From Burhinus oedicnemus (taxonomy: Eukaryota > Chordata > Aves > Charadriiformes > Burhinidae), in NCBI GenBank assembly GCA_008921705.1, contig VFFE01007258.1, positions 1,256,214-1,320,213 on the forward strand: a stretch of 64,000 nucleotides of DNA, read 5' to 3'. Made by a program: the position numbers and the translations under genes. A model generated the notes under the pieces. The model saw nothing but the letters and a program-made list of their open reading frames with translations, searched no databases and was not told where the DNA came from. Numbering within the stretch: position 1 is the first letter of the stretch; every line of letters starts with the position of its first letter. Below, piece after piece: positions 13,215 through 26,488 of this stretch.

Positions 13215-13770
13215 ATCATGGTAAATACGGCTAGAAGGGTCCTTGGGGGGTCTTATGGTCGATCCTTCTCTTGCGACAGATGCAGTTATACTGAGAGCCT
13301 TGCTTGTAGATGTTTGCATACTCTGTTCTTAAAAGCATCCTAGTCAAGTGGGTCTATCACCTTCCTAAGTGTTCCTCTAGTCTATTGCCTAATTATCCTT
13401 CTAATTATAGACATTTTTTCCCACTCATGTTTACCTTACATCTTCTTTTCTTAATTTAAACCCATTACTTATTTTCCTTTCACCAGTGAACACAAAGAAC
13501 ATCTTAATCCTTTCTATTTTACACATCTGAAAATTGTTACCACGTCTTTTTTAATCCCTGATTCAGTAAACGGAACTTCAGCTTTTCCCATTTTTCTTCA
13601 GGATATCTGTTCTCTCAATCTTTGATTTTCTTTTCTTTATTTTATTTTTATTTATTTATTTATTTAATATTTATTTTCTCTTTGGAGACTTTCTGGTTAG
13701 TTTCTTTCTTGAAGATTGATACTCAAAAGGACATGAAATGTTGGCTGAACTTCAGCCTTTGTGACATGTG
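13215..13770 (-). mobile_element. Ancient CR1 LINE copy B, 3' fragment
   Basis: Plus-strand wording such as ggctagaagggtccttgg near 13229, then tttcaccagtgaacacaaag and later ctttctggttagtttctttcttgaag, follows the order of reverse-complemented CR1 3' sequence, but with heavy divergence. No coding frame survives. A TTTA microsatellite (13635-13675) interrupts it and the CR1-like wording resumes after the tract. It is the oldest of the five copies by eye. Boundaries are approximate. Confidence 0.75.
13635..13675. repeat. (TTTA)n microsatellite inside CR1 copy B
   Basis: Imperfect TTTA/TTTAT repeats within the old CR1 fragment. They probably expanded from T/A-rich CR1 sequence or were inserted. 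Confidence 0.85.
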
Positions 13771-16700
13771 TGTGAGGCTTGCATGAAAGAAGCTCCATTT
13801 TACAAATAAGTGACCTGACAGGGTAGTGAAATGATAGTGTTGACTCTGGACGGTTCCTGAACCTTTTGATTCTGTGGGCACTTTTTGGCAGTATTTCTGT
13901 TTAGATGGCCATTCTCTATTTCATAGTTATGCACCTAATTGTTCCTATGTAAGAGTAACAGTTTGCACTTGTCTTTATTGAATTGCGTGCTTTATATGTT
14001 TTTACTCCAATGACAATTAATGACTTCACATCTGAAAGTATTTACAGTTCCCTACTCCTCCATTATTTTTCTACGCAGGTATGTGAACTCAAAAGCACAG
14101 GGTGAATTGAGCAAGAGGCTTGAAAGATTCTAAGTTTTATATGAGGTGAGTGTATTAAATTACCAATGTGGAGTCATAATTTCCTTGGGATGACTTACAC
14201 TTATTATTGGAAAAAAACTTGGCTTGTGCAAGAATTCAACTAGATGCAGACCAAAATCTTATTCAGCACACTAAGGCACCTGGCCATTAGTCAGGGATGG
14301 AATGAATCATAATTTACTGTATGAGCTGAGTTTCTTAATCTCACAGAAAGTCATCTTTCAGGTCTGTCCCTTGCCTAAATTAATCAGTTTTCACCTCTAA
14401 GGAAGCAGAGCTCCCTTTCCATGACCCTGGCTTCTTTCCTCTTAAATGGCAGTGAAGTTACATCTCCCAGCAAGGTGGAGCTGTAAAACCAGCTCTCCTG
14501 GTAGGTGGTTCACTTGGGACGTTGGGTGATGTTGGCCATTTTGACACAAACCACCTGTTACTACCTAGCAGATGCTGTGTGCTCTTCAGAAACCTGCTAC
14601 CGTGCATGGCAGCATTGCTCACCTGGGATCAGAATCTGGCCTTTCATCTCTGTTTACTGGAAAACTGCAGTATCGTTTTGTTTTCTAGGACCACTTTGTA
14701 TCAGTTCAACCCTACTATTATGAAATGGAAAATTCGATCTCGGGTCTGTCAGTGATACAGAAGAATTTATAAAAAGCTCAGTTTCCGTGTGATCAGTGGG
14801 AAAGTATTTTATTTTGACTATGGATTTTATGTGTGGATAGAAAACAGCTTTTATCCCATTTCCTTTGAACTGGGGGATTTTCCATGCATATTTCAACTCC
14901 TGTTCTGGACACAAAGTTTTAGTAGTTTCTGTAGGGATACCTACAATTTTTGGAGATCATTTGCGGTGATGAGAGGTATATTTAAACATCTGCAGAATCT
15001 TGGTATCTCAGCTGCTGTGTATTTTGCTTCCACAATTTGGGTTTTTTACTAGTAAAAACAGCAGATCTGTCAGAGATCAAAGTTCTTGAGACTATTACTG
15101 GAATGGTAAATTTGTTTAGAAACAAATGCAGTAAATCTTGAATTTTCTATTTTGCTACATAAGTTGATCATGTATTTCAGCAGAAAAATTGTCTTTGTTC
15201 TTGAAGATTGAAGGAACTGGTTATAAAACAAAACCCCAAAGAGCTTTCTGTAACAACAAAAAAGCTTACTGTAACAACAAAAGAGCTTAGTATAACAACA
15301 TAAAGGAAACCAAAACAGGAAAACCTTGCTCCCTTTCAGGGGTTCAGTGTAGATGCTGACACCTCAGTCCCCAAACAGGGGTCATAATGAATTGAACTTA
15401 TCTATTGCAAATCAGATACTGCTGATCAGATTCTCTTTTCAATGCCTACACAGCAGTACTCTGTATGTGTATCATGACTGTGTAATTTATATCTTGGAAC
15501 AGTACCTGTGTGATTGACATGACTTTGTGTATTTATACTACACTATATTTTAAGATCAACAATACCAGAGTGGAAGATATTTCCCCTGGAGTAGCATCAC
15601 TACTTCCACTGCTCAGAACAAGTAACATCAAGCACCTAGAGACAACTTTACATCTCTTCTAATAAATAAAAAGTTTGAATCTAAAAAGTTGGGTAACATT
15701 TTGCCTTGAAGCCTTTTCATAGATGGATTTTTTTCTTCCTGCTTAAAAGACGAGTCAGTAAAGATTTATTATAGCTTCTCTCAAGAGATCTCGTATTTCT
15801 GTAATTCACCTCCTTAAAGAGATAGTCTCAGTAATAATTGTATTCTGCACAGGAGGTTTGGAAAATGATTGCCAATTTCTGAATTATTATCATGCATTGG
15901 ATTTGAATGTGTCTTTAGATACTAACCCCTTTACTGTCACATTACTTTTTATGCCAGAGGTCACCTCTAACACTTTCAGTAACCTAATGATTTTGTCTTA
16001 AGTAAAATCTTTGGGGGGTTTTATAGTCACTTTCTAAATCCAATTGCTCGTAACAGTGTATTTATGTAAAGCAGAGCTTTAGTAGGAAATGATACAGGGC
16101 ATATGGAAGGAGAAGGCTATGAGAGTTTTGTAGATATGAGACTGAATGGGACTTTCTGGGGTGAACAGAACCACATTCCTGGTACATGTAGTCCAAGATG
16201 CCCTGTCAAGCAGAGCTTGGTAAAAAAGGCAGAAAGAACCGACTGCTCCCTGCAGTGAGCAGATACTACCTCATTCAACCTTTTTATTTGAGCAAGATGC
16301 TTGAACATACTGAGAGGCTTCATCTTTTCCTTCCTCAGTTTTCTGCAAGGGACACACGAGTGGTTACCTACAAGGAGAAGAGCTCCTTCCCCATTCTCTC
16401 TGGGTTATAGAAAGAGTATGAAGGCACTCCTCATGCATTGCATGAAGGCTTGCACTCCATTCATACATCTTGGGACCACTGACTCTTTTGAGCAAAGTTT
16501 ACAGTATATAAGAGTTTCTACAGGATGGTCTCAGTGCAGAGGTTATTGCAGTGGCTGCCTGTGGGTGAAAGTCAAAGTGAAAGAAATCATCCTGTGTCCC
16601 TCCTCCTCTTTGGGCACCTTCTGCATTCAAACCTGTTCTTCATGGATAGTTCATCTTGGATCTTTGTTGGTCCTACTTCATCCTATGACCTTTTAGTTTT

Positions 16701-16965
16701 TACTGGCATCTATCTCCATGACTGCATCTTTAGACTAAAAAATTCAGTCTTAATTTTTTTTTTTTATTTTTGTGGCAGATTTTTTGTAGATGGGGACAAT
16801 AATGGCTTTATCATCATGAATTACAATGACGTAACTGAACAGTGACTCGTTGGTGCACCAGAAACCTGCTTTAAATTTCATTAATATTCTCTTCCCTTCT
16901 GTTTTCTATTGCATAGTCTTTATTCTTAGACTTCTGGCTTCCTCCCAGAATTATTTCTACGCCTC
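13771..16965. other. Unique AT-rich non-coding sequence
   Basis: No gene recognised. Short open frames around 14.5-15.05 kb and 16.2-16.85 kb have no domain wording. It contains the 21-bp triplicate repeat at 15241-15303. Confidence 0.6.
15241..15303. repeat. Three-copy 21-bp tandem repeat
   Basis: Units at 15241-15261, 15262-15282 and 15283-15303 share the form AGCTT..TGTAACAACAAAA. Units 1 and 2 differ at two positions. Unit 3 differs from unit 2 at four. The perfect 21-bp spacing shows tandem duplication, not chance. Confidence 0.9.
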
Positions 16966-17893
16966 TGGCGTTAAACCCAGCTGGCAGCAGGTCTCAAGCG
17001 GTGTTCCTCAGGGCTCAGTTTTGGGGCCAGCCTTGTTTAATATCTTTATTGATGATCTGGACAAGGGGATTGAGTGCACCCTCAGTAAGTTTGCAGATGA
17101 CACCAAATTAAGTGGGAGTGTTGATCTGCTAGAGGGTAGGAAGGCTCTGCAGAGAGATCTGGACAGACTGGATGGATGGGCTGAAGCCAACTGCATGAGG
17201 TTTAACAAGGCCAAGTGCCGGGTCCTGCACTTGGGTCACAACAACCCCAGGCAACACTACAGGCTTGGGGAGGAGTGGCTGGAAAGCTGCCTGGCAGAAA
17301 AGGATCTGGGGGTCCTGGTGGACAGCTGGCTGACCATGAGCCAGCAGTGCGCCCAGGTAGCCAAGAAGGCCAATGGCATCTTGGCCTGTATCAAGAATAG
17401 TGTGGCCAGCAGGAGTAGGGAAGTGATCGTGCCCCTGCACTCGGTGCTGGTGAGGCCGCAGCTTGAGTACTGTGTTCAGCTTTGGGTGCCACAGTCTAGG
17501 AGGGACATTGAGGTGCTGGAGCGTGTGCAGAGAAGGGCAACAAAGCTGGTGAGGGGTCTGGAGAACATGTTTTATGAGGAGTGGCTGAAGGAATTAGGAT
17601 TGTTTAGTCTGGAGAAGAGAAGGTTGAGGGGAGACCTTCTTGCGCTCTACAACTACCTGAAAGGAGGTTGTAGTGAGAAGGGAGCTGGTCTCTTCCCCCA
17701 AGTAACTAGCAGTAGGACAAGAGGAAATGGGTTCAAGTTGTACCAGGGGAGGTTTAGGCTGGACATTAGGAAAAAGTGTTTCACTGCAAGAGTTATCAAA
17801 CATTGGAAGAGGCTGCCCAGGGAGGTGGTGGAGTCACCATCCCTAGATGTGTTTAAAAGTCATGTAGATGTGGTGCTTAGAGACATGGTTTAG
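16850..17893 (+). CDS. CR1 reverse-transcriptase C-terminal fragment, open frame
   Basis: A 347-codon frame. Residues 1 to about 39 come from non-CR1 flanking DNA and are hydrophobic. CR1 protein follows from about residue 40. [11 protein letters not shown] is at about 50-60, the catalytic FADD is at 81-84, KDLGVLVDS follows, then the CR1 C-terminal region to the natural stop at 17891-17893. There is no frameshift or stop in the CR1 part. The fragment lacks the endonuclease and the fingers half of the reverse transcriptase, including the DFSKAFD motif, so it should not be active. The start codon is simply the first in the open frame, and nothing shows it is used. It is best treated as a truncated transposon remnant that has not yet gathered stops. 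Confidence 0.6.
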   Translation: MVHQKPALNFINILFPSVFYCIVFILRLLASSQNYFYASGVKPSWQQVSSGVPQGSVLGPALFNIFIDDLDKGIECTLSKFADDTKLSGSVDLLEGRKALQRDLDRLDGWAEANCMRFNKAKCRVLHLGHNNPRQHYRLGEEWLESCLAEKDLGVLVDSWLTMSQQCAQVAKKANGILACIKNSVASRSREVIVPLHSVLVRPQLEYCVQLWVPQSRRDIEVLERVQRRATKLVRGLENMFYEEWLKELGLFSLEKRRLRGDLLALYNYLKGGCSEKGAGLFPQVTSSRTRGNGFKLYQGRFRLDIRKKCFTARVIKHWKRLPREVVESPSLDVFKSHVDVVLRDMV

Positions 17894-17974
17894 TGGCAGA
17901 CCTGGTAGAGTCGGGTCAACGGTTGGACTAGATGATCTTGAAGGTCTTTTCCAACCTAAACGATTCTATGATTC
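16966..17974 (+). mobile_element. CR1 LINE copy E, 5'-truncated, young-looking
   Basis: The 3' third of a CR1 element on the plus strand, ending in the family tail (cctaaacgattctatgattct). Homology to copy C begins at 16966 (equal to 34623 in copy C) and continues to the tail. By eye I count about 24 differences in about 1 kb, so the two copies belong to the same subfamily. The upstream break point lies inside the reverse transcriptase, just before SGVPQGS. No target-site duplication is evident, as is usual for CR1. Confidence 0.96.
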
Positions 17975-20900
17975 TCTTCTGATGCCTTGCCCCTTGCTGT
18001 ATCCAATGTTTGGATGAAACTTCTGAGGAGCTGCAGGCCATCCAGAGGGACTCTAACTGGGATCTTCACAGAGGAAAGGATGCTGGTGGTTTGCTTCTCC
18101 TTCTGTCTCTTCCCCAGCTCGGTATGGGCAGGCAAATGTCCTGCTCTGCTTAAAGGCTGAGGGTCAGGTGCAGGCGCTGGTGAGGCACTGCGAGGGACAT
18201 GGAGTTGGGGTTGGTGGGAGTCCCAGCACTTTATTTTAAAAGGTCATTCAACAGGGGCTTGTGTCAGGATGGCTAGGACACCAGCATCTCCCTTGTAAAC
18301 TGGGAAATGGGAAGGGCTAGCGGTCATAACAATCAAAGGGAGAGAGTTGGAGCTTAAGATTCTTGCCAGATTTTCTTAGCTATTAACAAAATGGATTAGG
18401 AGTGTTGCTTAAATGGTAGTTCACATTTCTATAAATTATTTTTATGCTAAAGGTTGTTAGCTCTTGTGCTCTCTCTCTTTCTTTCTGTAGTATGCCTATG
18501 TATGTAATACATACTTACAATCTGTGTTTATAGTTAACAGGCTTTTCTAGAGGAAATAAACATGACGTATTCACAAGAAGTTGCAAAGTATTCACAGTCA
18601 GCCCTAAATGTGCGAAACACTGGCTTTGGTGAATAATTATGGCCACCTCCAACCCTGTTGCTTGAAAGATACAAAGTGAGGAAAGAGCATCTTGAGCAAG
18701 ACATTCCCTGTGTCGTGGCAACATGACTCAGAACTGTGATGCTAAGCAAGGCAGGGAGGAAAAAAGGCTTTCTTAAGCAGAAGTTGTGTTGCAGACTTAT
18801 GAGTATTCACTTATGTCTCCTTCTGACTTGCCTCCTACACCCCTGGTGCTGCCAGCCATGAAGTTTGGCTTGCAGGCAGTATTGGCAGCATCTCTTGCCT
18901 GGAGACTGTACTGGTGTCTTGTCTGAACAGACTGACTCTGACTAAGATAGATGCCTCCATAGAGACATCATCTGAGAACAAGGGGTCTGTGTTGCTCCAA
19001 ATTGCTCCTAAGGAGTGTGTAAGGCTCCCTAAGGGGGAGGACCGTGGTCAATATATGGGTTGCAAAGAAGTAAAGAACCTTACCTAGACCAACGGCTGTC
19101 CTCTAGACACAAATCTACGAAAGATATCTGTATATTCTGCTTCCTAATATCTAAATGATGGCATTATCTTTACTGCATTTATCCTTCCAAAAGCCTTTTG
19201 GGGTACTACTGTCTTGCAGTCCCCAAAGGATGGAGGACTGCAGCTCAGAGATGATTTATCAAATGCTACACAAGGTATGTCTATGCAGCAGAGTGCAGTG
19301 CTCTATAGGAAGAAACACACCCAGCTCTGATATGTCTTTGGCTTGTATCCCCACAGTAGGGCTATTGAACTTGAAAGTGACTTTTAATGGTGTCTTCAGT
19401 GTGTGTGTATCTTTCCAACAGTAACAGTAGATGTTCCTAGGGGTCATGGCTCTGCAAATCTTCCTAGCATGGATGTCCACAATCTCTGGAGTCCTTTGAA
19501 CTGAAAATGTTTAAATTAACATTGATGTGTGCTGCTTGTTTTTGCATTTCAAAATGAGTTCCCACTAAGTAATGTGACTACTGTTTTGTGCTTTCTTTCC
19601 TGTACCAGTCTACACTGTTTTCCCACCTCCTACTGGTACAGTGGAAAAGATTAACCTTCAAGACCTTTTGCTGATTTTATCTATTAATTTAGTTAAAATA
19701 AAACTTCTACTAGTGTAGCTGATGACGTGTGACTGTAGCACACGAGCACTGGCAGAAATGCTATCCAGTCAAGTAAATCACGTTTTACCCTTTACAGCTG
19801 TCTGGAGTTTCCAAGACTCTCTGTGACTCTTGCAGAAACTCTCTTCTAGTCAGCTGTACTTGAGGTTTGCTTCTGAAATTTCTTAAACAAGTAGGAATGA
19901 AATGGGCCAACAGTAGTAATTTCTATATGCCCAGCAACGGATACGCTTACAATGTGAATAATGAAATATTACTAGGAGAGAAGGATGTTGTTCATCAGTA
20001 AAGTTCACTGAGAAATGTGTTGAGTGATGTGATGAATGTGCTGGAAGCATTGCATGTGGGCAAATGTTACGAATGTTATGACAGTGGCTTAAGTCAGGGA
20101 AAACAGGGCACGGTGTAGCATAACCTAAGTCTTGGAATCCAGCATTATGGATTGGCTCCAAAAAAGCTGACTCATTCTGTGCGCCTCTGGCAGATTCATG
20201 CTGCTTGATCTGTGTACCTATTGCTCACGAGGCAAGATTTGGTCTGTGGGTTGGTGACTAAAATTTACAGCATTTCCAGAACCTGAAACTGAGAAATGAA
20301 TCTTTAAACAGGCATATGTTGCACAGCTTACCAACAGCAACCATTTGCTAAGGCTACAAAACCAGTGTGTTGCAGGTGTTTCTTAGTCTCACCTGATAAA
20401 CCTGGCAAACTGCAGAAATATTTGTGCCTGTGTACCAAAAGAACAAATGGAGCGGGTCTTGCAAGCTTATAGGCTATGCTGGAGTTTAAAATGAAGTTGA
20501 ATCACTGCACAGTAATATCAATTTAAGTACAAAGGTTGTGTTACCTTAAAGTCTATAAGATCATTGCTACCTTTTATAATCTCTACTTTCACCTAACCCC
20601 AGGCAGTTGAAATTAAGTGAGGGTTACAATAAAGGTTAAGGCTACTGGATTTCCCTCATCACTTTAACTTTAAAACAACACTCAGCTAGATTGGTACAGC
20701 ATTCTCCTGGGACATAAATAACGTAGCATTCAACTGCTAGCAAGATAGCTTATAAAAAAAAAAAATCATTGAAGGGTTCATTCTTAGATCAGAAGAAGCA
20801 TGCACAGAACCTATTTGAGCTATGAGGTTTGCAGGCACAAACCTAATTCCTTACACTGAGCAGTGTGTAAGCATGATCAGATTTTTTCATATTGAATATC

Positions 20901-21233
20901 TGCAACTTTTCTGAAGTTAGTGAAAGACGTATTTTATACACATAGTACGTGTTACACATATACATACATACATTCGGGAAGAATCAGGCCCCGTGTCCCT
21001 CTCCCAGAGGTGCTGAATACCCATACCCTTTGTCTGCAATGTGAGGGTGCTCGGGTTTTAGCTAAATGGAGTTAATAAGCAATGAAAGAAGATATTTTTA
21101 GCTCCGTGAGCTTTGCTCATTAAATGAAGAGATGGGTACCATGGATTGAGGTATAAAATGTTAACCTTGCAGAAAGTGAATTGTCTTGGACTTTACACAC
21201 TGAATTTAATACAAGATGGTATTTTAAAGTGAG

Positions 21234-21288
21234 AATATGTATATATCTGTCTCTATATACGTATATAGATATAGAGAAAAAATATATC
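21234..21288. repeat. AT-rich dinucleotide-like repeat
   Basis: Interrupted TA/TATAGA alternation with partial self-complementarity. Confidence 0.75.
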
Positions 21289-22019
21289 CCTGCATGTACA
21301 ATGAGAAATAATTCTCATTTAAATTGTTTTTTTCATGAGCAACTTACATAGCTATCATTTTTTTTTCCTTTTTATTGCCTATTATTTGTACTGTAGACTC
21401 CATTAATAGGTAGCTTTCTTGCACTCGCAGGTCCTCAGATGTATAGTAAGAGACCATTTCTGTCTTCCAGAAGCTTATTGTGTGTGCATCCTGCTGAATT
21501 CTCGAGGATTTACTGCAGGAAGGTGAGTTGTGTTTGTTTTTAGAGAAACTAGTTCAATAAAAATCTAAGTCTCTGTTGAGGCAGCAATTGTTTTATGATA
21601 TAATCAAGCACCAAATTCAGAACAACAGAAACTAGTGCCATCTTGTAACACTTGTTAATTTTGTGCAGACTAATTATGATTTAAATATTTCTTTCTTGTC
21701 AAAAGTGATCCAGATATACTGTACTGAAGTGTAAGATATGTGTTAGACGAGTAAGTTGTCATTATATGGACTGGAATATGTAGCATTATCTTCCTGGCCT
21801 GCAACCAATGATGCATATAAGTAAATTTACATTCCTAGTGGCTCTATTAACTTTACACATGAATGTTTATTTCCAGCAAATTCTATGGCATACTTTTGCA
21901 TACAGAATTATTCATACATACTAATTTCTGCAAGGCTCCTAATGTTTGCAGCACAAGAGATATGGATCATAAAGAGTAACCATACCAGCTCTTAGTAAAA
22001 TTTTTAGGTCACATCTAGC

Positions 22020-22541
22020 CTAACAATATAGAATAATTCTTAATTTCAGCTTTTGCTGACTCATATTTAGATCTATAAACTTCTTGCTACATGGAGTGTT
22101 AGGGGTTTTTTCATTTTTCAGGGGAAGGAAATTGATTTTAGGGCTAAAAGGACCTAAGAAAAAAATAGTAGAGCTTAGAAAAGCAATAGTCAAATATGTA
22201 ATACAAGACAATAACAATTTAATTGGCACAGAACACCAATCAGAACTGTTTTTTCCAGCCCAGCACAGGTGATGTAAATTGAGTATCAACAGACACAAAA
22301 AAGAATTTAAGAAACAATTTTTCGAGCTGAGAATAACAAAAGTATGAAATATCCCACCAGGCACTAGACTCACGAAAAACATTGGGATCCCCCAAAGGAG
22401 CGATAGATACCTTTCTGTGTGACAAAGCAGCACTAAAGGAATGGGCCCCAGTAGATTGTGGACACCTTGTGTATTACCTTGAAATTCTCCATTTTGCAAA
22501 CATTGTGATTTAAGCCAGGATATGATGATTTCTTTAAGCAA
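22020..22541 (-). other. Unrecognised 173-codon open frame
   Basis: An open minus-strand frame, long for such AT-rich sequence. The predicted product is rich in Leu, Ile, Phe, Ser and Cys, with several hydrophobic stretches. This follows from a purine-rich plus strand as easily as from a membrane protein. It has no recognised domain, no clear signal peptide and no promoter or splice context. It is most likely a chance frame, possibly inside an unrecognised old repeat. Confidence 0.1.
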
Positions 22542-23913
22542 TTATATTTTAGATGAAAGACATGGTGATATTCTTTTCTTTTCAGAGGACAAACATGAAG
22601 GTTCAGAATGGTCCAGTCCCTAGGAAAACGAGCAGTTAAAACGTCATCCAAAACCCGAGCCTGAGCATAAAGTGCCTAATATGGGATCACTGAGCATATG
22701 TTTTTATGAGCAATTAAGTATTAGGTTGGGATGAAAAATTTTCTGAAAACACCTTCAATTCCTCAAAGCAGAAAGAGTCCTCACAATTATCTTGTCTCAG
22801 CTCTAGAAAACAGCTACTTCAAAGTGTGCTATTTCTCCACAACTCTGCAGCTGAAACTTTCGCAGTTACTTTAATTTGTCCTATATGTGTGACCAGATGA
22901 GACAAACTCATGAATGATGAGCATCTTCATAAGTAAAACGCCCTTTCAATTTAAGAGTTAAACATGCCCTTTAGATGAGGTGTACTCTAAGACACTGCTA
23001 TCAGGAGCTTTTAGTACCCAAGGATTTCTTCCTTCATTGAAGAGCAACTTGGGGAGGGAATGGTGGTGGGAATGGCTCTAAAATGTATCCTGCTCTTGGA
23101 GGGACCCCAAACACAGGTGATTTGAGTGTTTGGTGTGAAAAGCTTTAGCCCACTTGCAGGCATGCTTAATCACAAAAGGTTTCTCTCCTGGTGTGGGTTC
23201 CTCACTCTGGTTTCTCGTGTCTCTCCACTTTTCCTACTTACCACCTTTCCCTGTGTCTAGATATAGTGGGTGAGAGGCAGCCAGTCAGAATAAGTTTGGA
23301 AACCGCTTAATAGGAAAGATACCTATGTTTTGCTAAGGATTATTTCCTAATTATTTATTATTATTGATGCCCGGTGTAATAACATTAAGCCAGTACTCAG
23401 GCATTTCTGAATGTGGTCCATTTGAATCTGGATCTGGAAAGCACACATCATTTAATCACAGGACCATTTCTGAGGAACTGCATTCTCAGAAATGTTTTTC
23501 CTGGGATCACACATAATTTGCGAGTTTTTCAGCTAATCAAAATAGTTTTTCTAAGACTGTAACTATTTGCATCCAGCAATGGTAATTTGTTCTTCCCCAG
23601 CTGATTGGATCTGTAGTCTTACAGTACTTGTGCTCACCCTCATTCATTCATCCTGTGTTATAGGTCTGTTCCTGAAGGACGCTGAGTACCTGTGGTTTGA
23701 TTGAAAGTTATTGCATCTCTCAGAAGTAAATTTAATTTGAGTGATACCCCCTATAATCCAGTGTGATATGATGCGTTAGAAAATAAAACAATAGCGGAGT
23801 ATCTACAAGCCATTTTTTCAATCTTATTTGAGGAAAAGAAATCTTAACAGAGAAAGTCATAGAAATAAAATGTTTTTTATTCTTTAACTAATAGAGAAGT
23901 TCTCTGAATCTTG

Positions 23914-23949
23914 AAAAAAAAAAAAAAAGAAAGAAAAGAAAAAAAATAA
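23914..23949. repeat. A-rich simple repeat
   Basis: Fifteen A residues followed by GAAA/GAAAA units. No gene-derived body lies beside it. Confidence 0.9.
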
Positions 23950-26211
23950 GGCATTGGTCATAAACAGCCTTCTGTCGGCTGTTAACAATGGGGATTGGTG
24001 GTTTGGTACCAGCATTATTTCAGGTAAATGAGAAGGCAGAATTGTAAACAAAGGAAAATGTTCGATCTCCCAAGTGAAACGTGGGCTGTTGCCTAGTATT
24101 TATAGCTTAGTACATCCTCATTAATCCATTCTGTTAATTTTTTTTCTTTAACACTGTCTAAGAAAGAATACTAATGCAACATTTCTCTGCTGTTTCAAAG
24201 TGTTCTGTTATATTTGAGGCCTTACTTGCTAACATATATTTTTCTTTCCAAAGAGCTCATGCAGTTTTCACTTGGATCATGCCATGGAAAAGAATCACTA
24301 CATTTCTTAAACTATTAACAAATACTTTAAATGATGAAAACCTACTGAAGCCAGCGGGAAACACAATCCAGCAATTACACAGCAGCAGTAACCTGGATTT
24401 TTTTCTGATTTGGATTCAGTGCAAGAGTGGTGGTTATTGCAATTATGTCTTTAAGAAATACTTAATAGTGTTTGCCTGGTTCTGACACACCTGAAAACTT
24501 GTCCATAGAGTTAATAACCTCATGCTAAAAAGCCTTGTGTACCCCAATCAAATTTATTCTTAACCTCAGATTCTTATCAAAACATTTTTAATGATGTACT
24601 TGTTTTAGCCACAGAGTCTGTAGCAAAAAAGTTGTATTTGCTATGAAAAGAGCTCTCTTTAGAGCTTAGTGTAAAGATGTAGTAGAAAGACTTACAATGG
24701 TGTCCATAATTTTGGATATTTATGATTCAGCTCAGGCAAGTTGAAAAACTGATAGAAATTCCTTTGTCTCAACATGACCCAGATCATGTGTCTCTCTTCC
24801 GCTTATGTTGGTAGAAAATTATCATGAAGAAATTTTTATTGTAAAGCTGTTGTATACATGATGTTTACTACAAAATCTGAGTCTTGTAAGACTGTTTTAA
24901 AAGGTTCAAAGCTAGGTTTTCAACTGTTATTTCAGGGTCACGTTTTCAAAAGTGTTCAAAAGTCAACACTGCAGAATTTGTGTGGAATAAGGCCTTAGTA
25001 TGGCACACTAAGGTCTTTGGTATGCTGGTCTAACTGGCCTGAGGACCAACAGTAATAAGATGTTAGGTGGGTTGTATCACTAACAATGATGTATTCTGCC
25101 ACCTACTGAAAGAGCTGAATGATACTTCATTTACAGTTAGCACATATGTAATGGTTATGTAAAATTTTGGATGAGATGTTGCTGAAAATAACATATTTTG
25201 TAGCCATTTCTGTTCTGAGAAATTATAATGAACTAGTTTGGCCACCTGACTTAACTAATACATTTGGACACTTGAACTTGCTCAGAGCTTTTTGTTCAGG
25301 CGATCTCAGCATTGACCTGTGTTTGATTCAATGCTATACAAGCTGCATTCCAGGACCTTCAAGCTTTTGCTTCCTTCTCAGAGCCCTGTTCCACCGTAAG
25401 ACTGCATTTATTATGACTGTTCTCCTTTACTGGCTATCACCACGCACTGGGGGACTTGCATGGCTGCTGAAGGTAATCAACAGACAAGGACCAGTTAGAG
25501 GGTGGATCTGTCTGCAGGGTGGGCATATCCAGCACCGCAGTTGTTCACCAGGATATGTTTAACATTGAACTGAGCCTTAATGAAACACTGCAGAAAGCTG
25601 CTTCTTCATTTCAGAGTGTGAGCTTTTCTTAGTGTTTTTGGGAACAGGGGCACCTTTAGCAAATTTTGCCTTCAGATGAAAACTTCATTTTCAGTTGAAA
25701 TATAGTTTTTCTGGAAAAACTTTCACCTACTCTTAGTTAGAGACCTCAGTGGACACTTCTGGAATACTGTTGGCTGTGCCTGTAGGATAAGTTAAACTCC
25801 CTTGAATAAAAAAACCCAAAACCTCAAGATGTCTTATGTCCCTGGGGAAATCTCTGGCTTCCTTAAGTGCTCTGCAAATACTGCAAATCCACACCAATTA
25901 CATCCATATTCTGTAACACTATTTTAAACCTTTTTTCCTAAGACTCAATATTTTACTATGTTATCTATGTTTCTTCTATTTGAAGACCATCAGGAAGACT
26001 TGTCAGTGATTTACTTAATAAGTACAGCATAGTTAAAGCAGGAATTTTGCCTGATACTTAGATGGGGTTAATATCTGGTTGAGCTAGGAGGTAGAGATGC
26101 AAATCTGTGGTTACCAGGATTGAGTGATGTTGCACCTAGAGGTGCATTACTTAAAAGCATGTCATCCTGTAATTGCTGATGGTTAGTAAAAGGAGTTATC
26201 TTCTGCTTCAC

Positions 26212-26241
26212 ATTATTATTATTATTATTACTACTACTACT
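26212..26241. repeat. (ATT)n-(ACT)n triplet microsatellite
   Basis: Six ATT units pass directly into ACT units, which suggests a single T-to-C change spread by slippage. Confidence 0.9.
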
Positions 26242-26460
26242 GTTAATTTTGGGAAGGTTGAGCCGGTAACTGAAAAAGAACAGCCCTTCCAAAACTTGGA
26301 AAGTTTCAGAAAATTTAGAAGATTGATTTTGTGCTGTGGCATGGTTATGTCAAAAATACATGACAAAGTACAGGAGTTCAAAAGATAACCTTTGTTTTGT
26401 ATTTCTTAGTCAAGATGCATAGTTAGATAGCTTTAACTGTTAATATAAGTTTTGCTAAGT

Positions 26461-26488
26461 TTTGGTTTTTTGTTTTGTTTTGTTTTTA
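26461..26488. repeat. (TTTTG)n microsatellite
   Basis: Imperfect TTTTG repeats, about five units. Confidence 0.85.

Noticed and set aside
17129..17440. A 103-codon minus frame that recurs almost unchanged at 34786-35097
   Set aside because: The recurrence is explained by the duplicated CR1 sequence of copies E and C. It is antisense to their reverse transcriptase.
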